The notes under the pieces: model-generated | Seen by the model: the letters and a program-made list of their open reading frames with translations, nothing else | The model's database searches: none | Told to the model about the DNA's origin: nothing | In this document: positions 49,742-58,727 of the stretch, piece after piece | Layout of the letters: every line of letters starts with the position of its first letter | How positions within the stretch are numbered: position 1 is the stretch's first letter | NCBI RefSeq assembly: GCF_001315945.1 | Contig: NZ_BBBG01000009.1 | Span: forward strand, 27,715 to 91,714 | Source of the DNA: Methanogenium cariaci JCM 10550 | Lineage (GTDB): Archaea > Halobacteriota > Methanomicrobia > Methanomicrobiales > Methanomicrobiaceae | Reading direction: 5' to 3' | DNA: 64,000 bases | Position numbers and translations under genes: made by a program

Positions 49742-50509
49742 TCACCGGTGGATTCGCATTCTTGCAGCGATGAACGCCGTTCCAAGTATGATGCCACCAA
49801 TCACCACAAACATGCCGGGAAATTCCGGTACCGGTGTTACGGGTTCATGCACGGTGATTGTAACCGGGGGGGTGTAGTAGCTAAACCAGAAAGAGTACCA
49901 TTCATTTTCAGCTACATACAGGAAATTGTCTGTACCAACGAACCCTGCATCAGGAGTGTAGCTGAATGAACCATCTGAATTGAGACAAAGAATTCCATGT
50001 TCAGGACTTTGAATGAGAACTGCCGACATGCCTGCATCCTGAAAATCATAATAATCATTTCCGAGAATTCCGGGAGCAGATACGGCAAGTGTCGTATCAG
50101 CAGAGATCATGTATGCATCCTCTGTGGTATCTGGAATATAGCCACCGGCTGGACCCATGATTATTTTCACGCATGCTGGTTCTGAATATTCATATCCATT
50201 GTAAACCCGGTATGTGAAGGTGTCCTCGCCAAGAAAGTACCAGTCCGGAAGATACCAGAATCCACCATATGGATTGAAATATCTAAGCCGTCCGTGCTTT
50301 GGACCACTCACTAGTTCGGCCGTCAGGGGGGGAAGATCATTGGGATCATAGTCGTTTTGTAAAACGGGAGGATGAACCTCTGGTCCAGCCATGTCCCACC
50401 ATAAACTGTAGCAATCATCCACCGCCACCGGTGCTTCCCCATTGGCACTCACCACCTGAATACCACCAAACACTGCAATAAGCAGCAGTACAAAAACAAT
50501 TTTTTTCAT
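49742..50509 (-). CDS. Cadherin-like-repeat surface protein with PEF-CTERM signal, copy 2
   Basis: 255 residues, a close paralogue of the gene at 48777: same signal peptide except one residue, VLQNDYDPNDLPP, GFWYLPDWYFLGEDTFTYRVYNG, LAVSAPGILGNDYYDFQDAG, GSFSYTPDAGFVGTDNFLYVAE and the same PVPEFPGMFVVIGGIILG sorting signal. Two 7-G/C runs (PPLTAE, YYTPPVT) add Pro relative to copy 1. Strong ribosome-binding site GGAGGT before the ATG, unlike copy 1. The 3' ends of the two copies are nearly identical at the DNA level, which indicates recent duplication or conversion. Confidence 0.86.
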   Translation of the reverse strand: MKKIVFVLLLIAVFGGIQVVSANGEAPVAVDDCYSLWWDMAGPEVHPPVLQNDYDPNDLPPLTAELVSGPKHGRLRYFNPYGGFWYLPDWYFLGEDTFTYRVYNGYEYSEPACVKIIMGPAGGYIPDTTEDAYMISADTTLAVSAPGILGNDYYDFQDAGMSAVLIQSPEHGILCLNSDGSFSYTPDAGFVGTDNFLYVAENEWYSFWFSYYTPPVTITVHEPVTPVPEFPGMFVVIGGIILGTAFIAARMRIHR

Positions 50510-50690
50510 TGTAACCTCCGTTCCTTTCTTTGTTCCTGTATCACCGGTTTCGGGAACGGTATCTGGTAGCCGTCCGTTGACCGGTACCGAAGCGGTGGTC
50601 CGATCATCGTTTCAAAAGATAATTCTGTGCCAAGCATTCACGGAGACAAGGAACCGTTCACACTGATTGTGAGAGAAAATAACAGTACCA
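50510..50690. repeat. Upstream region duplicated with the PEF-CTERM genes, copy 2
   Basis: Counterpart of 49527-49690. Contains about 30 extra bp (around 50556-50581, GTATCTGGTAGCCGTCCGTT) between the shared CCGGTTTCGGG and CCGGTACCGAAGC blocks. Confidence 0.75.
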
Positions 50691-50837
50691 TTCCCATGAA
50701 AAACAGACTCTGTGGAAATGCTGCGAATCGAAAGAAGACGTGCGTAGATGTGCAAACCTGTGGGGGGGTGCATGACGGTACCGGGGGGGCCCAATCCCCT
50801 CCTCTTTTTTGTCACCCCTTGTCACCCCCCCTTTTTG

Positions 50838-51134
50838 CCCCCCCCATATGGGGGGGAATTGGGAGGTGAAACGGACGTATTTTTTGCATGTTGTTACTGT
50901 CAAAAAATACGGATATTGTGCTTTTTATTCGCTCAAATGATAGTTTATTGCAGACTATTGTGGGGTCGCTATTGCCGGTGATTTAGGGAGGATATATGGA
51001 TTGTCTCCGGTTGAGAACAGCCCTCTCCAAGCTTCTGTGTGGATGCGATTTTATCGCTTTTGGTCCATTTTATGGGTTATTTATGCGTTTCTTAACCCGA
51101 TGCCTTGATATTGTCCTTGGTAATGTGAGTCGTA
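50838..51134. repeat. Dispersed intergenic element, copy 1 (possible structured RNA)
   Basis: Aligns with 60679-60976. Over 50941-51120 against 60781-60960 the alignment is ungapped, and I count 127 of 180 identical positions. Conserved blocks: ATTGCAGACTATTG, TTGTCTCCG, CTGTGTGGA, TATTTATGC, CTTAACC. It begins with a CCCC-loop-GGGGAATT stem and has a perfect 11-bp inverted repeat CGTATTTTTTG (50876-50886) / CAAAAAATACG (50901-50911). A 59-codon reading from ATG 50996 is kept open in the other copy, but substitutions fall about equally on codon positions 1, 2 and 3 (10, 13, 10), which argues against coding. It lies between the PEF-CTERM gene and the tRNA-Val gene. Confidence 0.7.
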
Positions 51135-51279
51135 TCACAGCAGACAAAAAGCGGAATCACTGTTCTGTTGGGTAGAGAAGGTGACGTCCTGTATCGTTCA
51201 TGGGTTTTCCTTTTGCGGTTGCCGCGATCTCAGAACATTTCTCGATGACCGATTTATCAGAATGGATACAAAAATCGAA

Positions 51280-51353
51280 TGGGCCTGCCCGGATTCGAAC
51301 CGGGGATCTTCGCCGTGTAAAGGCGATGTCATAACCAACTAGACCACAAGCCC
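51280..51353 (-). tRNA. tRNA-Val (UAC)
   Basis: Reverse strand, 74 nt including discriminator A. Acceptor GGGCTTG pairs with CAGGCCC (one T-G wobble); D-arm TCTAGTTGGTTATGA; anticodon stem TCGCC/GGCGA with loop TTTACAC, anticodon TAC; T-arm CCCCGGTTCGAATCCGGG. No intron. The 3' CCA is not encoded (the discriminator A is followed by TTC), usual in archaea. A T-run follows for termination. Confidence 0.95.
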
Positions 51354-51370
51354 TGTGTGCATGTTGTGCC

Positions 51371-51380
51371 TTAAATTCAT
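51371..51380 (-). promoter_or_regulatory. Candidate TATA box for tRNA-Val
   Basis: ATGAATTTAA on the minus strand, centred about 22 bp upstream of the tRNA 5' end, preceded by an A-rich stretch; the spacing fits an archaeal tRNA promoter. Confidence 0.55.
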
Positions 51381-51629
51381 TTTTTTCAAAGTTATTAAGC
51401 CTTGCCATTCATCCGGCCGGTGATGACAAACAGGCATCGGGATGTTTCTTTTGCCCTTTTTTTCTCTCCCCCCCGTTTCCCCCCTTCATCCTCCACGATT
51501 CTTCTGCGAGACTCCTTTCTGCGGGATATATATGAGACGCCGTCGTACATCTTCCAAAAGAGAAGATCCCGGAACGGTGCCTCGTCCGCTTCCCCTTCCT
51601 CCTTCTCCCGACACAACGGAATACCCCCC

Positions 51630-51908
51630 ATGCAGAATATCATCATCGCTGCGGCTCTCTACGCCGTGGTAAATATCATCGCATTTCTTGCCTACGGACG
51701 GGACAAGCGCAAGGCGGAAAACGGTGCGTGGCGCACATCCGAAAAGCTCCTTATCCTCATGGCATTCTTCGGGCCGTTTGGGGCATATGCAGGCATGCGC
51801 CAATTCCGGCACAAGACACAGAAACTGAAGTTCAAACTGGTCCCGTTCTTTCTCGTTCTGCACTGCGGTGCGATCATCTGGTTTGGCTATCTCATCTTCA
51901 TCATGTGA
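51630..51908 (+). CDS. DUF1294-family membrane protein
   Basis: 92 residues from ATG 51630: IIIAAALYAVVNIIAFLAYGRDKRKAENGAWRTSEKLLILMAFFGPFGAYAGMRQFRHKTQKLKF then a second hydrophobic stretch FFLVLHCGAIIWFGYLIFI. The YGxDKRxA...RxxExxLL...GGxxGA...FRHKTxK pattern defines DUF1294 (often C-terminal to cold-shock domains in bacteria). Here it is the stand-alone form. Longer upstream frames run through low-complexity C/T-rich DNA and are unlikely. Function unknown. Confidence 0.85.
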   Translation: MQNIIIAAALYAVVNIIAFLAYGRDKRKAENGAWRTSEKLLILMAFFGPFGAYAGMRQFRHKTQKLKFKLVPFFLVLHCGAIIWFGYLIFIM

Positions 51909-52019
51909 GACGGGGGTGAGACTACGAACCGAATCTGAAACAAAGAGAACAGTACCCCCCCTCTGCAAAACATACATTCGCACAATCAGACCGTTTCAAA
52001 AAAAGATGCGGGGGTAAAA

Positions 52020-52210
52020 TCACCAGAAGTACCAGGAAAAAGAGGGACCCACGATCATGACAATGAACAGAATTGCCACGATCTTATACCAGCAGGATGT
52101 GCAGACACCAAGAGAACCCATACATTCATCGCAGCAGCCGGTTTTACAGATTGCACAGGAAGCGGTTGCCGGGACATCCGGGTGTTTTTTACAGGGGGGG
52201 TGTGTGCCAT
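52020..52210 (-). CDS. Cys-rich zinc-binding (B-box-like) single-helix membrane miniprotein (frameshift near start)
   Basis: Reverse-strand reading, about 62 residues. Start ATG 52210 (MAHT), then across a 7-C run (5 restores the frame) PCKKHPDVPATASCAICKTG, CCDECMGSLGVCTSCWYK and a hydrophobic helix IVAILFIVMIVGPSFSWYFW. The pattern C-x2-H...C-x2-C...C-x2-C...C-x2-C is a B-box/zinc-ribbon-type knuckle, fused to one C-terminal membrane segment. Similar N-terminal knuckles precede rhomboid or DUF domains in bacteria; here it is alone. It is too short to be obvious in routine gene calling. Role unknown. Confidence 0.6.
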
Positions 52211-52416
52211 TATTCCTGAATTCGGGCGCACACTAAAAAAGATAACGAAATCGTTTTCATAATTCTCTCTTTTCAGCAGTATCTCTCACGTCAGGGCACA
52301 TACCGAACGGACAGCACCTCACCTCCCGTATGCAGAAATGCGGAGGGCGTGCACAGCCGGTCCTAAGAACGAAGGAAAAAACCCGAGACGCCGGAACCTA
52401 AAAAAAGAGAAAATAT

Positions 52417-53369
52417 TCAGAGGTAGCCGAAGGACTGGAGCGTCACTTCGGGGGGGTTTACCGCACCGCAGCGGTAGACCTTGCCTTCCGATATCTCGTT
52501 GATGGTAACTTCGGCCGGTGCAAAGAGGCCCTGGTCGATCTTAAAGAAGTCAAAGTTTGCCTCCTTGAACGTGTCGTAGAACGGCTTGCCATAGGAAGAG
52601 GAGGTGCTGGACGGAATCTTATCGACATAGTCTGCGATATCCGCACCGTCGATGGTCAGGTTAATCTTTCCGCAGTAGATGGTGGCGTCATTGGTGCAGC
52701 CCATTGCCTTGGTGGAGTCTGCCTTCACCGGAGCAATCGGGGGGGCTGAACCGCATGCACAGATGACCTTCTTCGGGTCGTAGTGGAGCTGTTCGAGGCG
52801 GTAGATAGCGGTTTCGACACAGCGACCGGCGACTGAATGGAACCGACCACGGATGCGGTCGGTGCGACAACCGCACAGACGTTTGCGACATCGACATTGC
52901 ATGCATCTGCGATCTTCTGCATCACTGCCTCGTTGGGAAGGGTATCGGACTCCAGACAGATGACGGCGTAGTCGCACTCGTCCTCGTATCCAATGAGCTC
53001 GTAGCACTCCTTTGGGTTGAGCGAGAGGGCACGGGCCGGGCCGCTGCCCATTGCGAAGTACTTCTCGTGGGTGATTCTCCAGCCTGCTTCCTGTGCGCCG
53101 AGGCATGCCAGTGCCGGGAAGTCGGTGTTGACCTCGATGAAGGGCATCGGGACGTGGTTAATCTGGCCTATCCGGAAAGAGACCTCCGCAAGACCGCCCA
53201 TGCAAATCTCGGTGAAGCGTTTTCCTGCTGCGTAGCCGCCTTTTGCCTGAACACCGCAGTCAACGACGCGTGCTCCGTTGTCGAGCTGGTGGAAGACTGC
53301 GTTGAAGTCTTCAGGATATTCTGCTAGCTCTTCAAAGAGCTCAAGTGCAAGTTCATTAATGCTGATCAT
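52417..53369 (-). CDS. mch: Methenyltetrahydromethanopterin cyclohydrolase (one frameshift)
   Basis: MISINELALELFEELAEYPE start, then GARVVDCGVQAKGGYAAGKRFTEICMGGLAEV, the nucleotide/pterin loop FAMGSGPARALSLNPKE, VICLESDTLPNEAV, APTASVVGSIQVAGRCVETAI, CGSAPIAPVKADS and the invariant end CGAVNPEVTLQSFGYL. Hydrolyses methenyl-H4MPT to formyl-H4MPT, reversibly, in CO2 reduction to methane. Break at 52831 (one G missing after ATTCA) restores IQVAGRCVET. Two 7-C/G runs add Pro (SAPPIAPV, NPPEVT). About 317 residues. Confidence 0.95.
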
Positions 53370-53433
53370 GAGAGTAATCTCCTACCGCATACATTGTTTA
53401 AACAAAATAGATAAGGATTGTTAATTGGTGGAG

Positions 53434-54576
53434 TCAGCACTGATCGATCTCTTCGATAACCCGGTCCGGATCATACCTGAGTGTGATGAGACGGGACCTC
53501 CCCCCCTCCCTTCCCGGTAGTGCAGGTTAATCAACCGCATCGCATCGAACTTTCGGATCATCTCATAATACCGGGTATAGCCCAGTTTCATTGAAGTGGC
53601 CTTCACCGCCTCATGCACCTTTCCTGCGGCCATCTCTGTGTCTTCCCGCGAACGTTCGGCAATCAGGCGCAGAAGGGCACGTTCCTCAGGCCGGAGGGCA
53701 CGGATGGTCGCCGTGAGATGCAGGTATTTCGACACCTCATAGGCAAGGCAGACATCATCACGTTCCACACTCCGGCGGGCGTTCTTCTCCGCATTGAGCC
53801 CGGCCCGTTTCAGCAGATCGATACCCACCCTGAGATCCCCCCCGCTCTTCAGCGTATGTTCGGTGATGAGTGCCAGCATTGCATCACTTATCACCCCGGG
53901 TAGAATCCCTCCTTCACACGCTGGCGGAGGATCTCGGTGATCTCATCCTCGTCGTAGGGGGGGGAAGTAGATGTCCGTCGGCTGAAAAATGGAGGTAACC
54001 CGTGCGTCCAGCGTCTGCATCAGGTCAACCGACATATCGGAGATCACCGTGATCACCCGATTTTTGTGCCGGGATAGGATTCATGGGCCGCAGCAGGGTG
54101 TAGAGTACTTTGTTGATCTCGTCTCCATACATAAGGTAGTTTGCATCGTCAAGACATACCAGAAGGATAATGTCCTCCTTGGTCAGCAGGCGGCATACCC
54201 CGTCAAAGACCTGTTTAAACGATGTCCCCCCCGAACCCGGAGGGAGATGCCCGGAGAGGCACCGGAATATCTGGGAGAATATGGCAAATTTGGTATTGTC
54301 GATCTGGCAGTTGATATGCACCGGCACAATCTTTTGGGTGTGCTCTTCAATCTCGGTGAAAAGTTTCCGGATACTGGTTGTCTTCCCGGTGCCCGGCAGA
54401 CCACGGCAGATGGTATTCAGGGGGCGCCCACCGCGGAGAGCCGGCTGTACCTGGAAGGCAAGCTCCTGCTCCTGGGTGTCACGAAAATCGAACTGCCCGG
54501 GGGGGACAAAGTCAAACTCAAAGACTTCCATGTCCTGAAAGATTGACTCATCCCACATCAGCAGGCTCTTCTTCAT
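53434..54576 (-). CDS. Orc1/Cdc6 replication initiator (frameshifted)
   Basis: MKKSLLMWDESIFQDMEVFEFDFVP start, AFQVQPALRGGRPLNTICRGLPGTGKTTS (Walker A), then IILLVCLDDANYLM (Walker B, DDA in place of the usual DEAD/E-type) and the sensor-type VITVISDMSVDLMQTLDARV. A middle piece (TDIYFPPYDEDEITEILRQRV), LKSGGDLRVGIDLLKRAGL (lid, sensor 2 Arg) and a winged-helix C-terminus (HEAVKATSMKLGYTRYYEMI) follow. Breaks near 54060, 53960, 53900 and 53505 (G/C runs). Corrected C-terminus REGRRSRLITLRYD, stop at 53434. Binds origins and loads MCM; this could be Orc1 or a second paralogue. No origin repeats were noticed in the short upstream gap. Confidence 0.85.
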
Positions 54577-54641
54577 ACCAGAGAATCTTACGGCGGGATA
54601 TATAAGAATAAGTGTTTGTTATTTTCCGTCTACGCACACGG

Positions 54642-55121
54642 TCAGTGCTGTGCCTTCTGTATGGCATCCAGACAGTGCTTGCAGAGGGGGGGCCGGTCCA
54701 TAAAGATATGGCCCAGTTTGTCTTCCTGTTTGGAGATTAAAGCACCACAGTCTGCACAGTGAATACTGGTTTCAGCCTGTGCAAAAACCCCGGATTCCGT
54801 CACCCCATTGGTCTGGGCGGCTGACTGCACATTCCCCTGCACATCTGGTTCTGCATCGCTCTGTTCCTGTTCAGAGTGAGCCGCGTCATCCGCCGCATCG
54901 CCCCTCCCCGGCAGAACCCGGAACCGGTAGTTTGCAATCTGTTTCTCGGTCTCCTGATCATTTTTGCCGAACCCCCCCGCCAGGACATCGTCAAGATACC
55001 GGGCAAGCATCTCTGCGTCCTCCAGGGTATCGACATCCCCCCCCTCCACTGCCACACGGAGATTTTCGTACCGCTCAAGGTTCACGGTCACACCAATTGT
55101 CAGTCGTTTTCCCGGTGTCAT
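54642..55121 (-). CDS. Hypothetical protein with C-terminal zinc ribbon
   Basis: 159 residues, open. N-terminal half MTPGKRLTIGVTVNLERYENLRV, LEDAEMLARYLDDVLAGGFGK and ETEKQIANYRFRVLPG resembles conserved Methanomicrobiales proteins of unknown function; then an acidic Gln/Glu/Ala linker; then a zinc ribbon CADCGALI ... CKHCLDA (Cys-x2-Cys pairs). 7-G runs double the Gly in EGGDVD and AGGFG. Probably a nucleic-acid- or protein-binding adaptor; no function can be assigned. Confidence 0.6.
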   Translation of the reverse strand: MTPGKRLTIGVTVNLERYENLRVAVEGGDVDTLEDAEMLARYLDDVLAGGFGKNDQETEKQIANYRFRVLPGRGDAADDAAHSEQEQSDAEPDVQGNVQSAAQTNGVTESGVFAQAETSIHCADCGALISKQEDKLGHIFMDRPPLCKHCLDAIQKAQH

Positions 55122-55392
55122 ACTGCTGTCGGGTATAGGATATGTCTGCCCCCCCGTAGTTATCTCTTCCCCGCGGAGGGTGCGAGTATTTATCGCCTGA
55201 TGGACAGAAGTAATACTGCAAACGCAGGTGCCGTGCCGGGCAGATGATGACAGTTACCCCCACTGACAACCGGATGATGAAGCTGGGGGGGTCTGATGCC
55301 CATATTCCATGGCACCCGCCGTATGATGCGAACGGTTTTTCCAAAAATGATTTGGGATATTTTTATTCTGTTTTCGATGACGTTATTTCGGA

Positions 55393-56575
55393 TTATTCGT
55401 GCTTTTTTGTCAGCATCAGGATAAAGTCCAGCGCATCCATCAGTCCGAATGAACTTCTCTGCCGCAGTTTCTGAGTAAGAGTCCACCTCATCCGTACCGA
55501 GTCCCATTACCGCAAACGGCACGGGATCGCTCGTATGCGTCTTCAGGCAACCGGTGTCGGGTGGTCGGGCAGGAGGGCAATGACCCCCCCTTCCACATGC
55601 TCAAGAATATACCCCCCCACCGCCTCGTCCAGCCGTTCGATGGCCCGCACCTTCTCCTCCACACTGCCGAGATGGCCCGCTTCGTCGGGCGCTTCCACAT
55701 GCATATAGACAAAATCAGTTGTCTCCAGGGCTGCAACTGCATAGCGTGCCTTTGCCATATAATCCGTGTCCAGATAGCCTGTTGCACCGGGGGGGACGGT
55801 GACAACATCCATGCCCGCACACCGGGCGATGCCGTTCAACAGGTCCACCGCAGAGATCATCGCACCACGAACGCCATACCGCTCTTCAAACGACGGAAGT
55901 TGGGGGGGTTTTTTCCCGCCTGACCACGGCCAGATCTGGGTCGCGGGCACCTTCCCGTCTGCAATGCGCTGCCGGTTCACCGGGTGGTCGGCAAAGATAT
56001 CTCTGCTCACCCGCACACACTCTGCAAGCAGGGCGGCATCTCCACCGGTGGGCAGGTGTCCGGCAATCTCTCCGTCCACAATATCATGCGGGGGGTGTCG
56101 TCTCCGCCCCCCCCGCCCCCCCGTCGGGCACCACCAGCAGGTGGCGGTAGGAGACACCGGAAAAGAGTGATACGTCCGGCAGTGCGGCATCAAGGGATGT
56201 CAGCAGCGCAGCTCCCTCCGCCGATGAAATATGTCCCGCCGAGAAGTCATGCATCATTCCGTCTGTCACCGTCACCAGATTGCAGCGGTAGGCGATGTCG
56301 TCCGGTGCGAGGTCAACACCCATTGATACCGCCTCAAGGGCTCCCCCCCTTCCGGTATAGTAGAGGGCGGGGTCATAGCCCAGCACAGAGAGATTTGCAA
56401 TATCACTGCCCGGTTCAAACCCGTCTTTTACCGTTTTCAGCATGCCGGACCGGCCCGTGCGGGCGATACGGTCCATGTGGGGGGGGATATCTGCGTATGC
56501 GAGTGGCGTCTGATTGTCCAGCACCTCACAGGGCCAGTCCGCCATCCCGTCGCCGAGAATTATCAAGTATTTCAT
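55393..56575 (-). CDS. apgM: 2,3-bisphosphoglycerate-independent phosphoglycerate mutase, archaeal type (frameshifted)
   Basis: MKYLIILGDGMADWP (first metal Asp), EPGSDIANLSVLGYDP with the catalytic Ser, GRGALEAVSMGVDL, YRCNLVTV, HMDRIARTGRSG, EERYGVRGAMISAVDLL, YVHVEAPDEAGH-type VYMHVEAPDEAGHLG and LLPDHPTPV. Interconverts 3- and 2-phosphoglycerate in glycolysis/gluconeogenesis; ApgM belongs to the alkaline-phosphatase superfamily. Breaks near 56100 (G/C runs), 55557 (CAACC region) and 55440 (two G missing after AAG), where the corrected end is GSFGLMDALDFILMLTKKHE, stop at 55393. About 395 residues. Confidence 0.9.
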
Positions 56576-56650
56576 ATCGGTATTCCTCTGGTAGTTCTGT
56601 TATGGTTTTTCTCAAAAATCTCTTTTACTACCGGCAAAAGAAATGGCGGA

Positions 56651-57598
56651 CTATGCCATCTCCTGTAACAGGGCACGCACCGCAATGCGCACGGACTCCG
56701 CAGATGTGATCGGCGGCACCCAGCCGAGTGCCTGCATTTTTGCAACGCCCAATTGCATCTTCGGGACGTCCCCCCCGACCCAGCCACGGTCGCCGCCGGT
56801 AAACCGGTAGGTGACATCTTCAAGGCCCATCTCCTCAACGATGATATCTGCGATATCGGTCACACTGATCCAGTCCTCTGATCCGACATTATAGAAATTG
56901 AAGGTATCATCCGAGTGTTCTGTCGCATACAGGATACCCTCCACACAGGCAGTGACCTCAAGGTATGACTTGGTCTGTTTGCCGTCTCCGAGGATCTCAA
57001 GTTCACGGGGATTGTCCTTCAGCTTGTGCATGAAGTCCCAGATTACTCCGTGATTGCTCCGTTCGCCGATGATGTTTGCGAACCGGAATACCCATGCCTT
57101 CATGTTGTATGTGGCGGCGTAGGCAGAGATCATCGCCTCGTCAGCCAGTTTGGTGGCGGCATAGATGGAGATGGGGGATCATCGGTGCATACTCCTCCGG
57201 TGTCGGGATGACCGTTGCCTCCCCCCCATACACGGTCGAGGTCGAGGTAAAGACCAGTTCCGGCACCTCATGCACCCGCATCGCCTCCAGGACCCGCATC
57301 GTAGCTTCGGTATTCTGCCGGTATACCTCATACGCCGCTCCTGCGCTGGCCCGCACATCCGGGTCTGCTGCGACATGATACACCCGCTGTGCACCGGCAA
57401 ATGCATCCTGCCAGCCATCCTCCAGGAGGTCATCGGTCAGAAGCAGCAGGGAATCCGATGCAATGTGTCCGGCAAGATGGGCAGCAGTTCCGGTTGCAAG
57501 GTTGTCGATGACAATGACCTCGTCCCCCCCCGGGCGACCAGTGCATCTGCCAGATGGGACCCGATAAATCCGGCACCGCCGGTGATGATCGATTTCAT
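56651..57598 (-). CDS. NAD-dependent sugar epimerase/dehydratase (frameshifted)
   Basis: MKSIITGGAGFIGSHLADAL (GxxGxxG), VIDNLATGTAAHL, VYHVAADPDVRASAG, LVFTSTSTVYGEATVIPTPE (catalytic Ser/Thr), the active-site YAATK, VFRFANIIGERSNHGVI, EILGDGKQTKSYLEV and TYRFTGGDRGWVGDVP. Extended short-chain dehydrogenase of the UDP-glucose 4-epimerase type, likely making nucleotide sugars for surface glycans. Breaks near 57528 (7 C/G) and 57177 (G5, giving PISIYAATK). About 313 residues. 76 bp downstream lies apgM on the same strand. Confidence 0.88.
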
Positions 57599-57655
57599 AG
57601 CTGACGAAATATCGTCTGCTATACCATTAAAAACTCTCTTTTCACATAGAATAGT

Positions 57656-58550
57656 GTGACACCAGACCGCATCAGCCGCGAATATATCCTTGTATTCCTC
57701 AAAGGAATGGTTATGGGTGCCTCAGACATTATTCCCGGCGTCTCCGGGGGGGAACGATGGCACTGATCACTGGCATCTACGAACGGCTCATCAATGCCAT
57801 TGGCAATATCCATCTGCATACTCTGCAGCACCTTGTCCAAAGAGACAAGAAGGCGCTGCGGGACGATCTGCTTGCGGTTGACCCCCTCTTTATGGGCGCA
57901 CTTATTGCAGGCATCGGTGTGGCAGCGCTCATCATGTCCCAGATCATCCTCTTTCTTCTGAACGGCTACGCGGTCGAGACCTATGCGCTCTTCTTCGGTA
58001 TCATCCTTGCGTCATCGGTGCTCATATTTGCAGAGATCAATCGCCGGGGGGGAGCAGACATCATAGCGTTTCTCATCGGGGGGGGTTGTTCATTGGATAT
58101 GTCATTGCGGGGGGGTTAAACCCTGTTTCCATGGGCCATTCCCTCCCTGTGCTCTTTTTCACCGGTGCCGTCGCGCTCTGCGCCATGATCCTCCCCGGCA
58201 TCTCAGGGGCCTACATCACGCTCCTCTTCAACCAGTATGAATACCTTTTGAATGCCATTCACACCCTTGCCCTCCCGGAGATCATCACCTATATGACAGG
58301 CGGGGTCATCGGACTTTTGCTCTTCTCCCGGACACTGCAGTATCTCCTCCGCACCCATCACGCAGTGATGCTGGCGTTTCTCACCGGACTGATGCTCGGG
58401 TCTACGCGAATGCTTATGGGAATCATCACAGAAGAAGGCGGATTCGGAGTATCTGCCATCGTCTTCACCATTGCAGGTATCACCCTTATTGTACTCATGG
58501 AGTATGCAAAACGCCGGGTGGCGGGTTCTGTTAATTCTGTTAACCAATAA
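57656..58550 (+). CDS. DUF368 membrane protein, probable polyprenyl-phosphate translocase (frameshifted)
   Basis: GTG start at 57656 (VTPDRISREYILVFLKGMVMG), then the diagnostic ASDIIPGVSGGTMALITGIYERLI, a mirrored second motif LCAMILPGISGAYITLLFNQYE, and about eight membrane helices. DUF368 proteins of bacteria (PopT) return undecaprenyl phosphate across the membrane; archaeal members presumably handle dolichyl/archaeal polyprenyl phosphate for surface glycosylation, which suits the neighbouring sugar epimerase. Breaks near 57752 (7 G) and 58087 (7 G). About 298 residues. Divergent from the epimerase with a 57-bp gap holding a TTAAAAACT box. Confidence 0.87.
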
Positions 58551-58727
58551 AGATGATTGGCAGTCAAATTATTCCCCCCCTATCTCAATTATTTTCTGTA
58601 TAAATGGTTCAAATGCATTTGCCCTGACATATCAGGCATACCAGAACAGATCAGCTCTAATATTATTGGCATCAAATTTCTTACGACATCATAGTTCATT
58701 GATGATTGATTTTCAGGGATTGAAATA

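Noticed and set aside
51402..51629. N-terminal extension of the DUF1294 protein
   Set aside because: The region is C/T-rich low-complexity; the DUF1294 family begins at the ATG at 51630.
54577..54641. Replication origin next to orc1
   Set aside because: The gap upstream of orc1 is only 65 bp and I saw no origin-recognition-box repeats or long AT-rich unwinding region.
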